From assembly GCA_934217675.1 (NCBI GenBank), contig CAKQCV010000121.1:1-5046 (forward strand): DNA of 5,046 nt. Reading direction: 5' to 3'. Position numbers and translations under genes: made by a program. Origin of the DNA: an uncultured Prevotella sp. Lineage in GTDB: Bacteria; Bacteroidota; Bacteroidia; Bacteroidales; Bacteroidaceae. The number at the start of each line of letters is the position of its first letter. The stretch's first letter is position 1. Under the pieces are notes generated by a model. That model did not search any database. It was given only the letters and a program-made list of their open reading frames with translations, and was not told the origin of the DNA. Below are positions 1 through 5,046 of the stretch, in pieces.

Positions 1-550
1 TTCCAGAAGAAGCCAGAAGGTCAATCATTGCCAAGTCGCGCGTCGTTGTACAGTTGTCGCGCATCAGCTCCAACGCTTCATCGGTGTAGGTGTCCTTGAC
101 CACTTTGGCAGTTTTTACCTTATGAATCCGTCGCACGGGGCTTTTCACGATGAAGTCCTCATCTTCAAGCCATGAGAAGAAACTGGATAGAATCCGGCGA
201 ACATTGTCTATGGTCACTCTGCTTAACTTGCGCTGAGACTGATAGTTCGTCAGATAGCGGCGCAAATCATCGGTGGTGATCTGCTGTACAGCCTTTCCAA
301 CTCCGGCAATTAGAGCCTCAATCGTCTTCCGGTAGTAGCTCAGGGTTTTCTCCGAACAGCCTTCAATCCGTTTTGCCGTGATGAATGCTTCGACTGCATC
401 CGGTTCTTCTGCCGGAATTGAGCTGCTATCATAGGTGATGGTTGCCCCTTCCAGAGCCTCTGCCATTGCAGCCCGAAGGTGCAAGAGCTGTTCGTTGTTG
501 AGATACGGTAGCATTTTTCGCTGTATCTCTGCGATGATTTGTTCTCTCAT
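1..550 (-). CDS. Tyrosine recombinase (phage-integrase family), N-terminal part, cut by window edge
   Basis: Translating the minus strand from ATG 550 gives 183 residues with no stop before the window ends. Residues about 50-140 look like the SAM-like core-binding domain of XerC/XerD-type recombinases (for example EAFITAKRIEGCSEKTLSYY, then DDLRRYL and the helix NVRRILSSFFSWLEDE followed by SPVRRI). Residues 160-183 begin the catalytic domain (YTDEALELMRD, then RDLAMIDLLASSG, just before the usual MRxGEL catalytic arginine). The catalytic residues R-H-R-Y are therefore outside the window and cannot be checked. AAAGGAG lies 8 nt upstream of the ATG. The gene is co-directional with hsdS, 108 bp downstream of it, and next to a 15-bp repeat shared with hsdS. 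That fits a dedicated hsdS invertase like those of phase-variable type I systems, and the role is inferred from this context. An integrase from an unrelated mobile element is the alternative. Confidence 0.9.
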   Translation of the reverse strand, partial: MREQIIAEIQRKMLPYLNNEQLLHLRAAMAEALEGATITYDSSSIPAEEPDAVEAFITAKRIEGCSEKTLSYYRKTIEALIAGVGKAVQQITTDDLRRYLTNYQSQRKLSRVTIDNVRRILSSFFSWLEDEDFIVKSPVRRIHKVKTAKVVKDTYTDEALELMRDNCTTTRDLAMIDLLASSG

Positions 551-579
551 TGTCGTGTCTCCTTTCGAGAAAAGAGAAC
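541..579 (-). promoter_or_regulatory. Possible mRNA hairpin enclosing the recombinase ribosome binding site
   Basis: On the minus-strand transcript, GTTCTCT (579-573) can pair with AGAGAAC (547-541, codons 2-4 of the recombinase). This closes a 25-nt loop that contains the Shine-Dalgarno sequence and the ATG. Inside it, TCTC and GAGA around a GAAAG loop can form a second short stem that covers part of the GGAG core. The pairing is visible in the sequence. That it lowers recombinase translation is an inference, and the outer stem has only seven pairs. Confidence 0.3.
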
Positions 580-608
580 GACATTCAGTGGCATTCCCTC
601 TGGTGAAG

Positions 609-627
609 CTCTCGCCACTGGTGAGAG
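609..627. repeat. Short imperfect inverted repeat between hsdS and the recombinase
   Basis: CTCTCGCC and GGTGAGAG flank a 3-nt spacer and form an 8-bp stem with one G-U wobble on the plus strand. No T-tract follows on either strand, so it does not look like an intrinsic terminator. CTGGTGA also occurs twice in direct orientation here, at 600-606 and 618-624. The repeats lie 13 bp from the outer copy of the hsdS inverted repeat, so they could be accessory recombinase or regulatory sites. That role is speculative. Confidence 0.4.
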
Positions 628-639
628 TTATTAGAGTGG

Positions 640-654
640 TAAACGATAATTTAG
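640..654 (+). repeat. Outer copy of 15-bp inverted repeat, candidate recombination site
   Basis: The plus strand reads TAAACGATAATTTAG, the exact reverse complement of 1345-1359. It begins 4 bp past the hsdS stop codon, on the recombinase side. The site has a small internal dyad (TAAA...TTTA around a 6-bp centre), a layout compatible with tyrosine recombinase arms around a crossover region. It lies outside any convincing gene, so its identity with a stretch of hsdS coding sequence is not explained by protein conservation. Confidence 0.75.
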
Positions 655-658
655 CGGC

Positions 659-1840
659 TTAGAGTTCGACGGCGGAGACGTCGAGCTCGCCGGACATGAG
701 CTTAGGGAGGAGAGTATCCCTAATAGATGATAATCGGCGTATCTCATCGATATTAGCCTTAGTTTGCATCCTGATTGCATGAAGTGCAGAGCCGATTCTT
801 AGCTGCTCACCCATTGGAGGAAGCATAAAGCGATATTTCTTAAAGTCCTTAAGAACTATCCTTGGCAACGCTGAGCCTGAAACGTAGTTGTCTCCTACAT
901 CCTTTCTAACGGAAGGTTGCTTAAGAAGATAAAGTAAGATTTCTGGCATAATAATGCTTGTATCAGGTCTAAATATTGCAATGGAAGAAAGAATCGCTTC
1001 ATTCTTTTCTTCAGAGCAGATAAATATCTCCTTTAGGTAGCTACCATCTTTAGCGACTAAGATGTCGTTAAGCAGAGGAACACAGTCGCCTTTTCGCATC
1101 TTACGAAATTCTTCTTCTGTAATGTGCTTACAGGCCGATGAATTGAAGCCATACGTCTCCATATCCTTAACCGAATACATAGAATATGGAGAGTCGGGGG
1201 AATCCGTGGGACTGTAATGCGAACCATCCGTAATACGAATACATACATTGTCAAGCGATACTTCTGCCCAGTCAGAAGGAACAGTACCACCATATGGTGC
1301 AAAGTCCATGAAATACTGACGAAAAATAGCTAAAGCTTGCTGCTCTAAATTATCGTTTATCTTTTTATTGATAGTAATTCGAGCATCAATGCTTCTTAGC
1401 AACTTGCCAATACGAAGTTGAGTTTCATGGTCGAAACATGGAACCTCATATTGCATAATCGCGGTTTTATCGCCTCTGGGCATCTTTGTTCCTTTGGACG
1501 TAGCGGAAGCATAATTGAAAAACGCATCGTTAGATAAGACGTAATATAGAAACGTCGAGTCACAGCCATGCGCTGCTCTAAAAACAAGAACATCATTTGA
1601 ACACCCGCCATCTTTATCTGCCATCCAGATTTTCTTGAAATAGGGGCGGATATTGGAAACTAATATATCGCCTTTTATATACTGCTGAACATATTGGACA
1701 GAAGGTAATCCTCCTGCATCAACAATACCTTCCTTATTTGGTAACATATTTTCGGTGGAAACATAGTTCTGTTTGGGTAAAGTATCAACCGAAACTTTTC
1801 CTTTAGCATAGGTACACAGAGAACTGAGATTAGACGTCAT
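659..1840 (-). CDS. hsdS: Type I restriction-modification specificity subunit HsdS
   Basis: HsdS gives the HsdM/HsdR complex its DNA target: each of its two target recognition domains (TRDs) reads one half of a split recognition site. I chose ATG 1840 (393 aa) because it overlaps the hsdM stop in ATGACGTCTAA, giving an 11-nt overlap that favours translational coupling, and because family members start near here. TRD1 covers about residues 1-133 and carries family-typical stretches such as YVSTENMLPN, GDILVSNIRPYFKK and GGCSNDVLVFR. The central conserved helix follows (ETQLRIG near 139, then INDNLEQQALAIF). TRD2 spans about 190-340, and the final conserved helix has a second QLRIG and ends with DTLLPKLMSGELDVS. 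This two-TRD layout is complete and intact. The gene looks more AT-rich than hsdM, as is common for exchanged specificity genes. The second half is framed by a 15-bp inverted repeat beside a recombinase gene, so its specificity may be switchable. Confidence 0.96.
   Translation of the reverse strand: MTSNLSSLCTYAKGKVSVDTLPKQNYVSTENMLPNKEGIVDAGGLPSVQYVQQYIKGDILVSNIRPYFKKIWMADKDGGCSNDVLVFRAAHGCDSTFLYYVLSNDAFFNYASATSKGTKMPRGDKTAIMQYEVPCFDHETQLRIGKLLRSIDARITINKKINDNLEQQALAIFRQYFMDFAPYGGTVPSDWAEVSLDNVCIRITDGSHYSPTDSPDSPYSMYSVKDMETYGFNSSACKHITEEEFRKMRKGDCVPLLNDILVAKDGSYLKEIFICSEEKNEAILSSIAIFRPDTSIIMPEILLYLLKQPSVRKDVGDNYVSGSALPRIVLKDFKKYRFMLPPMGEQLRIGSALHAIRMQTKANIDEIRRLSSIRDTLLPKLMSGELDVSAVEL
1345..1359 (-). 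repeat. Inner copy of 15-bp inverted repeat, inside hsdS central conserved region
   Basis: The plus strand reads CTAAATTATCGTTTA, so the minus (coding) strand reads TAAACGATAATTTAG, identical to the plus strand at 640-654. It encodes the INDNL part of the central HsdS helix, at about residues 161-165 of the 393-residue protein, exactly between the first and second specificity modules. This is where known shuffling type I systems place crossover sites. The perfect match ends at 15 bp; the next base on each side differs. Confidence 0.75.
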
Positions 1841-3332
1841 ACCCAATCGCCCCCAGTCGTTCCCTAATCTGCGCTTCCAGCTCATGCGACTTAGCGAAAA
1901 GCTCAGACAGTTCAGCAGTCAATCGCCCCATCTTCTCTTCAAACGGCTCACCGTCATCTTCCTGTTCCTCAATACCAACATACCGCCCCGGCGTGAGAAT
2001 GTAATCCTGCTTTGCAATGTCCTGCGTAGTGACAACCGCGCAGAAGCCCTTTTCATCTTCAAGCGTTCCATCAACAAAGGCATTGTAGGTGTCAGCAATT
2101 TTCTTGATGTCTTCATCTGTCAGCTCGCGCAGTTTCCGCGTGACCATCGTGCCGAGCTTCCGCGCGTCGATGAACAGCGTCTTGCCTTTCTGCTTTTTGT
2201 TCTTTGCAAGGAACCAGAGCGACACGGGAATCTGCGTCGTGTAGAATAGCTGCGTCGGCATTGCGACGATACAGTCCACAAGGTCAGCATTGATAATGTT
2301 CTTGCGGATTTCGCCTTCGCCGCCGGACTGCGAGGAAAGCGAACCGTTTGCAAGCACCATGCCGATACGACCATTCGGCGCAAGATGCCAAATCATGTGC
2401 TGCAACCACGCGAAGTTTGCGTTGCCGGCGGGAGGCGTACCATACTGCCAGCGGACATCATCAGCGAGTTTATCCGCACCCCAGCCAGAAAGATTGAAGG
2501 GGGGATTCGCCATAATATAATCCGCTTTGAGCTGCGGGTGACAGTCATTGAAGAACGTGTCGGCATTGAACTTGCCGAGGTCAGCCTCAATACCGCGAAT
2601 GGCAAGGTTCATCTGAGCCATCTTCCATGTGGTCGGGTTAGAGTCCTGACCGAAGACGGAAATCTTGTTGATGTTGCCGCCGTGATTTTCGATAAACTTT
2701 GCGGACTGAACGAACATACCGCCAGAGCCGCAGCACGGGTCATAAACACGCCCATTGAACGGCTGCAACACTTCAACAAGGGTACGCACAACACAAGAGG
2801 GAGTATAGAACTCACCGGCAAGTTTGCCTTCTTGCTCGGCAAATTTGGAGAGGCAGTATTCGTATGTACGACCGAGAATGTCCTTGCTGTTCCCATGCTC
2901 GATCATCTGAATGTTGGTGAAAAGGTCAACCACTTCGCCAAGACGCCGCTTGTCCAGCTCCGGACGGGCAAAATTCTTAGGCAGAATATCTTTGAGGCGC
3001 TTGTTCTCTTTCTCGATGCTGATCATTGCAGCATCAATCACCGTGCCAATTTCCGGCGTGTGAGCGGCAGCAGCAATCGTGCTCCATCTTGCGTTCGCTG
3101 GGACAAAGAAGATGTTTTCGGCGGTGTATTCGTCATGGTCTTCTTCAAATCCGTCACCTTCTTCAACCAGCTCCTTATACTTTGCCTCGAAGCGGTCAGA
3201 AATGTATTTCAGAAAAATTAACCCGAGAACGACTGACTTATATTCGGATGCGTCGATGTTCCCGCGCAAGACGCAAGCAGCGTCCCAGATCTGTTTTTCA
3301 AAACCGATATTGCTCGTATTATTCTCAGCCAT
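1830..3332 (-). CDS. hsdM: Type I restriction-modification DNA methyltransferase subunit HsdM
   Basis: This is a 500-residue N6-adenine methyltransferase that uses S-adenosylmethionine and modifies DNA in a complex with HsdS, normally M2S, and with HsdR for restriction. The N-terminal HsdM helical domain is at about residues 10-135 (for example IWDAACVLRGNIDASEYKSV and FLKYISDRFE). The catalytic domain follows, with GEFYTP near 173, the cofactor-binding motif DPCCGSGGM at 198-206 and the catalytic motif NPPF at 276-279. A charged C-terminal helix (EEKMGRLTAELSELF onward) is the usual contact with HsdS. The length is normal for the family and all key motifs are present. ATG 3332 was chosen over an in-frame TTG at 3347 because GGAGG (3345-3341) lies 8 nt upstream of it. 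The TTG overlaps the start of that Shine-Dalgarno sequence. The 3' end overlaps hsdS by 11 nt. Transcription probably starts at the promoter at 3597-3625. Confidence 0.97.
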   Translation of the reverse strand: MAENNTSNIGFEKQIWDAACVLRGNIDASEYKSVVLGLIFLKYISDRFEAKYKELVEEGDGFEEDHDEYTAENIFFVPANARWSTIAAAAHTPEIGTVIDAAMISIEKENKRLKDILPKNFARPELDKRRLGEVVDLFTNIQMIEHGNSKDILGRTYEYCLSKFAEQEGKLAGEFYTPSCVVRTLVEVLQPFNGRVYDPCCGSGGMFVQSAKFIENHGGNINKISVFGQDSNPTTWKMAQMNLAIRGIEADLGKFNADTFFNDCHPQLKADYIMANPPFNLSGWGADKLADDVRWQYGTPPAGNANFAWLQHMIWHLAPNGRIGMVLANGSLSSQSGGEGEIRKNIINADLVDCIVAMPTQLFYTTQIPVSLWFLAKNKKQKGKTLFIDARKLGTMVTRKLRELTDEDIKKIADTYNAFVDGTLEDEKGFCAVVTTQDIAKQDYILTPGRYVGIEEQEDDGEPFEEKMGRLTAELSELFAKSHELEAQIRERLGAIGYDV

Positions 3333-3340
3333 TTTAGCAA

Positions 3341-3345
3341 CCTCC
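3341..3345 (-). promoter_or_regulatory. Ribosome binding site of hsdM
   Basis: The minus strand reads GGAGG, 8 nt before ATG 3332. It decides the start in favour of the ATG (protein begins MAENN) and against the upstream TTG at 3347. Confidence 0.85.
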
Positions 3346-3401
3346 AAAACTGCTATTTTACATTTATGATTCTGCCAAAAGAGCTGTACGGAAAACTGAA
3401 C

Positions 3402-3553
3402 TTAGTCCTTATCTGTGCGTACAGCCTCACAAATATCGCCGATGTCGCAATTCAAATCATCACAGATGTCATGCTAAGCTCTTGACGGAAGGTGGAGCTC
3501 TTTATGTCTCGTTCTATCAGAAACATCCAAAGTTTCTTATAGCTGATTCCCAT
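3402..3553 (-). pseudogene. Remnant of a small XRE/Cro-type helix-turn-helix regulator, internally deleted
   Basis: From ATG 3553 the minus strand encodes a 33-residue peptide starting MGISYKKLWMFLIERDIK and ending at TGA 3454-3452. This start closely resembles the first helix of small (about 70 aa) XRE-family regulators, typically MGISYKKLWKLLIDRDMKK. In another frame, DICDDLNCDIGDICEAV runs on to a TAA at 3404-3402; this resembles the usual C-terminal part (KICDALNCDIGDI). The middle, including the DNA-recognition helix of about 20 residues, is missing and the two parts are out of frame. At the junction the same bases read as MTSVMI in one frame and DICDDL in the other, as expected from a deletion between similar sequences. 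A good Shine-Dalgarno (AGGGGG) and a strong promoter remain upstream. The family match is from memory of the consensus, not a search. Confidence 0.6.
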
Positions 3554-3596
3554 GATACGCCCCCTTTACGCATTCGCTAAGTGTGATTTCCCTTCT

Positions 3597-3625
3597 ATTA
3601 TACAGGATAATTTCTTCAAATGCAA
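3597..3625 (-). promoter_or_regulatory. Sigma-70-type promoter for the regulator remnant and hsd operon
   Basis: On the minus strand, TTGCAT (-35, 3625-3620) and a perfect TATAAT (-10, 3602-3597) are separated by exactly 17 nt. Transcription would start near 3590, about 35 nt before the regulator-remnant start codon and about 260 nt before hsdM. I see no equally good promoter closer to hsdM, so this probably drives hsdM, hsdS and perhaps the recombinase. Confidence 0.75.
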
Positions 3626-3861
3626 TTATTTCATGTGCAAGTTCGCCCCAAAGATGCAAGGCCTTGATGACATGGGTTTCAATATGTTACCATATGGTGT
3701 TGGCTGGGGCGCGGTGAGGGTTGAATCTACTATGTATTATGGAGAAGCCTTGCAGAACTTGTTGAATGCCCATGTAACATACTGGAACAGCACATCAATA
3801 GTGCTGGCGACTGATGGCGAAATCTAACACGACCGTCTGCGCAATCCCGCGCATCTCCCTC
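3603..3861. other. Intergenic region between the two divergent operons; no recognisable gene
   Basis: This stretch separates the hsd promoter from the two-component promoter. An open plus-strand frame from 3552 to 3827 crosses it (91 codons), but its first part overlaps the opposite-strand promoter and regulator remnant. None of its ATG codons has a convincing ribosome binding site. The C-terminal part (about 3672-3827, containing LPYGVGWGAV and MYYGEALQNLL) has plausible protein-like composition and could be a fragment of a decayed gene, but I do not recognise it. I see no clear terminator or tRNA here. Confidence 0.4.
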
Positions 3862-3890
3862 TTGCGTCTTCCCGCTGAATGCGCTACAAT
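3862..3890 (+). promoter_or_regulatory. Sigma-70-type promoter of the two-component operon
   Basis: TTGCGT (-35, 3862-3867) and TACAAT (-10, 3885-3890) are spaced by 17 nt. Transcription would start near 3897, giving a leader of about 50 nt before the response regulator ATG. This makes the upstream in-frame ATG at 3879 unlikely as a start, because it would precede the transcript. Confidence 0.65.
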
Positions 3891-3932
3891 AAGAGTGAAT
3901 GCGCACAGGTACGGCAAGATGGAATGCTTGCG

Positions 3933-3940
3933 AAAGGAGG
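3933..3940 (+). promoter_or_regulatory. Ribosome binding site of the response regulator
   Basis: AAAGGAGG lies 7 nt before ATG 3948, a near-ideal Shine-Dalgarno. It fixes the start at MKLLIVDDE and not at the upstream in-frame ATG 3879. Confidence 0.9.
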
Positions 3941-3947
3941 AAAAAGC

Positions 3948-4721
3948 ATGAAACTGCTCATTGTGGATGACGAAATCCGGGCGGTGCAGGCATTGGTGAA
4001 GCGGGTCAACTGGCAGGAATACGGCTTTGAGCTGCCGCTGGCTGCATATTCTATGGCACAGGCACAGGGCGTTTTTCAACAGCAGGAGATTTACCTGATG
4101 CTGTGCGATATTGAGATGCCGCAGGGGTCAGGATTGGAACTGTTCGAGTGGGTGAAGACGTATTACCCGCTGACGGAGTGCATTTTTGTGACGTGCCATG
4201 ATGAATACAGCTATCTGCGTTCTGCAATGCAGCTGGGGAGCTGTGATTATCTGCTGAAGCCAATCAACTATACGCTGCTGCAAGAGGCGCTGAAAAATGT
4301 GGTGGAGCGCATCCAGCGGCGCAAAGATAAACCGGCGGGGTCAGCAGAGCAGCCCAAAGACAGTCTGCTTCCGGCGAACACGCTTAATGTGTCCAATCCG
4401 TATATCCGCCAGCTGCTGCATGTGCTTTCGGAGCGGCTCACGGAGAATTTGTCCATTCCGGAACTGGCAGACAGTATGCACTTGAATCCGCAGTATATCA
4501 TGCGCCTGTTCAAAAAAGAAATGGGCTGTTCTATTCTGCAGTACATCACATCACGAAGAATTGCACTTGCGGTGCAGTATTTGGAAAATACGAACCTGCC
4601 GATTACCGAGGTGGCGCTTCTTTGCGGGTTTGATAATTATTCCTACTTCACGCGCGTGTTCAAGCGGTTTACAGGGCAGTCGCCTGCCGCATTCCGCAAG
4701 CGCAGTGTGCCGCCGGACTGA
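3948..4721 (+). CDS. Response regulator with AraC-type DNA-binding domain (YesN-like)
   Basis: A 257-residue cytoplasmic transcription regulator. The receiver domain spans about residues 1-120. It has the acidic pocket D7-D8, the phosphoacceptor D54 in CDIEMPQGSG, the switch residue T82 in FVTCHDEYSYL, and K104 in DYLLKPI, so phosphorylation should be functional. A polar linker (about 123-148) leads to a C-terminal AraC/XylS domain with two helix-turn-helix units: LSIPELADSMHLNPQYIMRLFKKEMG, about 168-193, and ITEVALLCGFDNYSYFTRVFKRFTG, about 219-243, which carries the family signature. It is somewhat shorter than classical YesN proteins, which often have a longer middle region. A kinase gene follows 38 nt downstream and is presumably its partner. 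Relatives commonly activate carbohydrate transport and utilisation genes, but no target is visible here. Confidence 0.95.
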   Translation: MKLLIVDDEIRAVQALVKRVNWQEYGFELPLAAYSMAQAQGVFQQQEIYLMLCDIEMPQGSGLELFEWVKTYYPLTECIFVTCHDEYSYLRSAMQLGSCDYLLKPINYTLLQEALKNVVERIQRRKDKPAGSAEQPKDSLLPANTLNVSNPYIRQLLHVLSERLTENLSIPELADSMHLNPQYIMRLFKKEMGCSILQYITSRRIALAVQYLENTNLPITEVALLCGFDNYSYFTRVFKRFTGQSPAAFRKRSVPPD

Positions 4722-4745
4722 ATGATTTGCAGCAATATTTAGCAT

Positions 4746-4754
4746 AAGGGGGAG
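4746..4754 (+). promoter_or_regulatory. Ribosome binding site supporting a GTG start of the sensor kinase
   Basis: AAGGGGGAG ends 5 nt before GTG 4760. No ATG with comparable spacing follows until the codon in the middle of the first membrane helix, so GTG is the likely start. Confidence 0.7.
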
Positions 4755-4759
4755 AACAG

Positions 4760-5046
4760 GTGCAGAAGCCGAAAAAGAAACAATCTCGTTCATTGACATT
4801 GCGTCTGGCGGTGACGGTCATTGTCGTGATGCTGACGCTGAACCTGCTCTCCATCATCAGCGCACTGCGATTGACATCTACAACGCGGGACAGCATCTTG
4901 CAGGAACACAGCTACTTGCAAACCTACTATATCAAGCAGCTTGACCGGGAACTGACACAGGCGCAGGCACGACTGTATTCCATGAGCCGCAGCTATGATT
5001 TCAGCACGGCGCTGTCTGGCGCGGAAACAGGGGAGGCGCAGTACAG
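4760..5046 (+). CDS. Sensor histidine kinase N-terminus (YesM-like), cut by window edge
   Basis: The frame is open from GTG 4760 to the window end, giving 95 complete codons. The start is basic (QKPKKKQSR), followed by a hydrophobic helix at about residues 14-36 (LRLAVTVIVVMLTLNLLSII). The rest looks like the beginning of an extracytoplasmic sensor domain with helical, polar sequence (SILQEHSYLQTYYIKQLDRE). This topology of positive-inside anchor then outward sensor region is typical of YesM-type kinases paired with AraC-type response regulators. No HAMP, phosphoacceptor histidine or ATPase motif is in the window, so kinase identity rests on the operon context with the response regulator upstream. 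A different membrane-anchored sensor protein remains possible. Confidence 0.75.
   Translation, partial: MQKPKKKQSRSLTLRLAVTVIVVMLTLNLLSIISALRLTSTTRDSILQEHSYLQTYYIKQLDRELTQAQARLYSMSRSYDFSTALSGAETGEAQY

Noticed and set aside
435..662. Plus-strand open frame of 75 codons ending in NDNLAA
   Set aside because: It is antisense to the recombinase start and lacks a translation signal. Its HsdS-like end comes only from the 15-bp repeat, and I see no other HsdS similarity upstream.
1830..1885. Upstream in-frame ATG at 1885 as the hsdS start
   Set aside because: It would add 15 residues that overlap hsdM and has no ribosome binding site. The ATG at 1840 overlaps the hsdM stop and matches the usual HsdS N-terminus.
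2385..3221. Long plus-strand open frame of 278 codons opposite hsdM
   Set aside because: It is entirely antisense to hsdM, whose methyltransferase motifs are complete. It shows no recognisable domain and no good ribosome binding site.
3564..3581. Imperfect dyad CTTTACGCATTCGCTAAG just downstream of the hsd transcription start, as an operator for the lost regulator
   Set aside because: Only 6 of 9 base pairs are symmetric, which is not persuasive in a region searched for dyads, and no second copy was seen.
3606..3613. GATAATTT, an 8-bp partial match to the 15-bp repeat near the hsd promoter
   Set aside because: An AT-rich 8-bp match is expected by chance in a window this size and lacks the rest of the site.

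Overview
The window looks like a Bacillota chromosome, most likely a gut Clostridia lineage such as Oscillospiraceae. The evidence is strong AAGGAGG-type ribosome binding sites, medium GC content, an AraC-type (YesN-like) response regulator paired with a membrane sensor kinase, and a type I restriction-modification locus with an attached tyrosine recombinase. The genus is an inference.

The left two thirds, read on the minus strand from about 3625 down to 1, is the modification and specificity part of a type I restriction-modification operon. In order it holds a near-consensus promoter (3597-3625), a broken XRE-family regulator remnant (3402-3553), hsdM (3332-1830), hsdS (1840-659, overlapping hsdM by 11 nt) and a tyrosine recombinase that runs off the left edge (550-1). 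No hsdR is visible; it may lie outside the window.

The main observation is a perfect 15-bp inverted repeat. One copy (1345-1359) sits in hsdS, in the codons for the conserved central motif INDNLE. The other (640-654) lies 4 bp beyond the hsdS stop codon, between hsdS and the recombinase. The two copies exactly frame the second half of hsdS (the second target recognition domain and the final conserved helix), giving a 690-bp segment that the adjacent recombinase could invert. Reading through the outer copy in the flipped state continues in frame as NDNLAA and then stops, so inversion would give a 167-residue half-length specificity subunit. This is the expected design of a phase-variable or shuffling type I system. 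Partner cassettes may lie beyond the left edge.

The right third, on the plus strand and divergent from the hsd operon, is a two-component operon. A promoter (3862-3890) and an ideal ribosome binding site precede an AraC-type response regulator (3948-4721). After a 38-nt gap comes the N-terminus of a sensor kinase that starts at GTG 4760 and runs off the right edge. Such pairs usually control sugar uptake genes, but no target gene is in view. The 3334-3947 interval between the two operons holds the regulator remnant, both promoters, and about 250 bp in which I recognise no gene.
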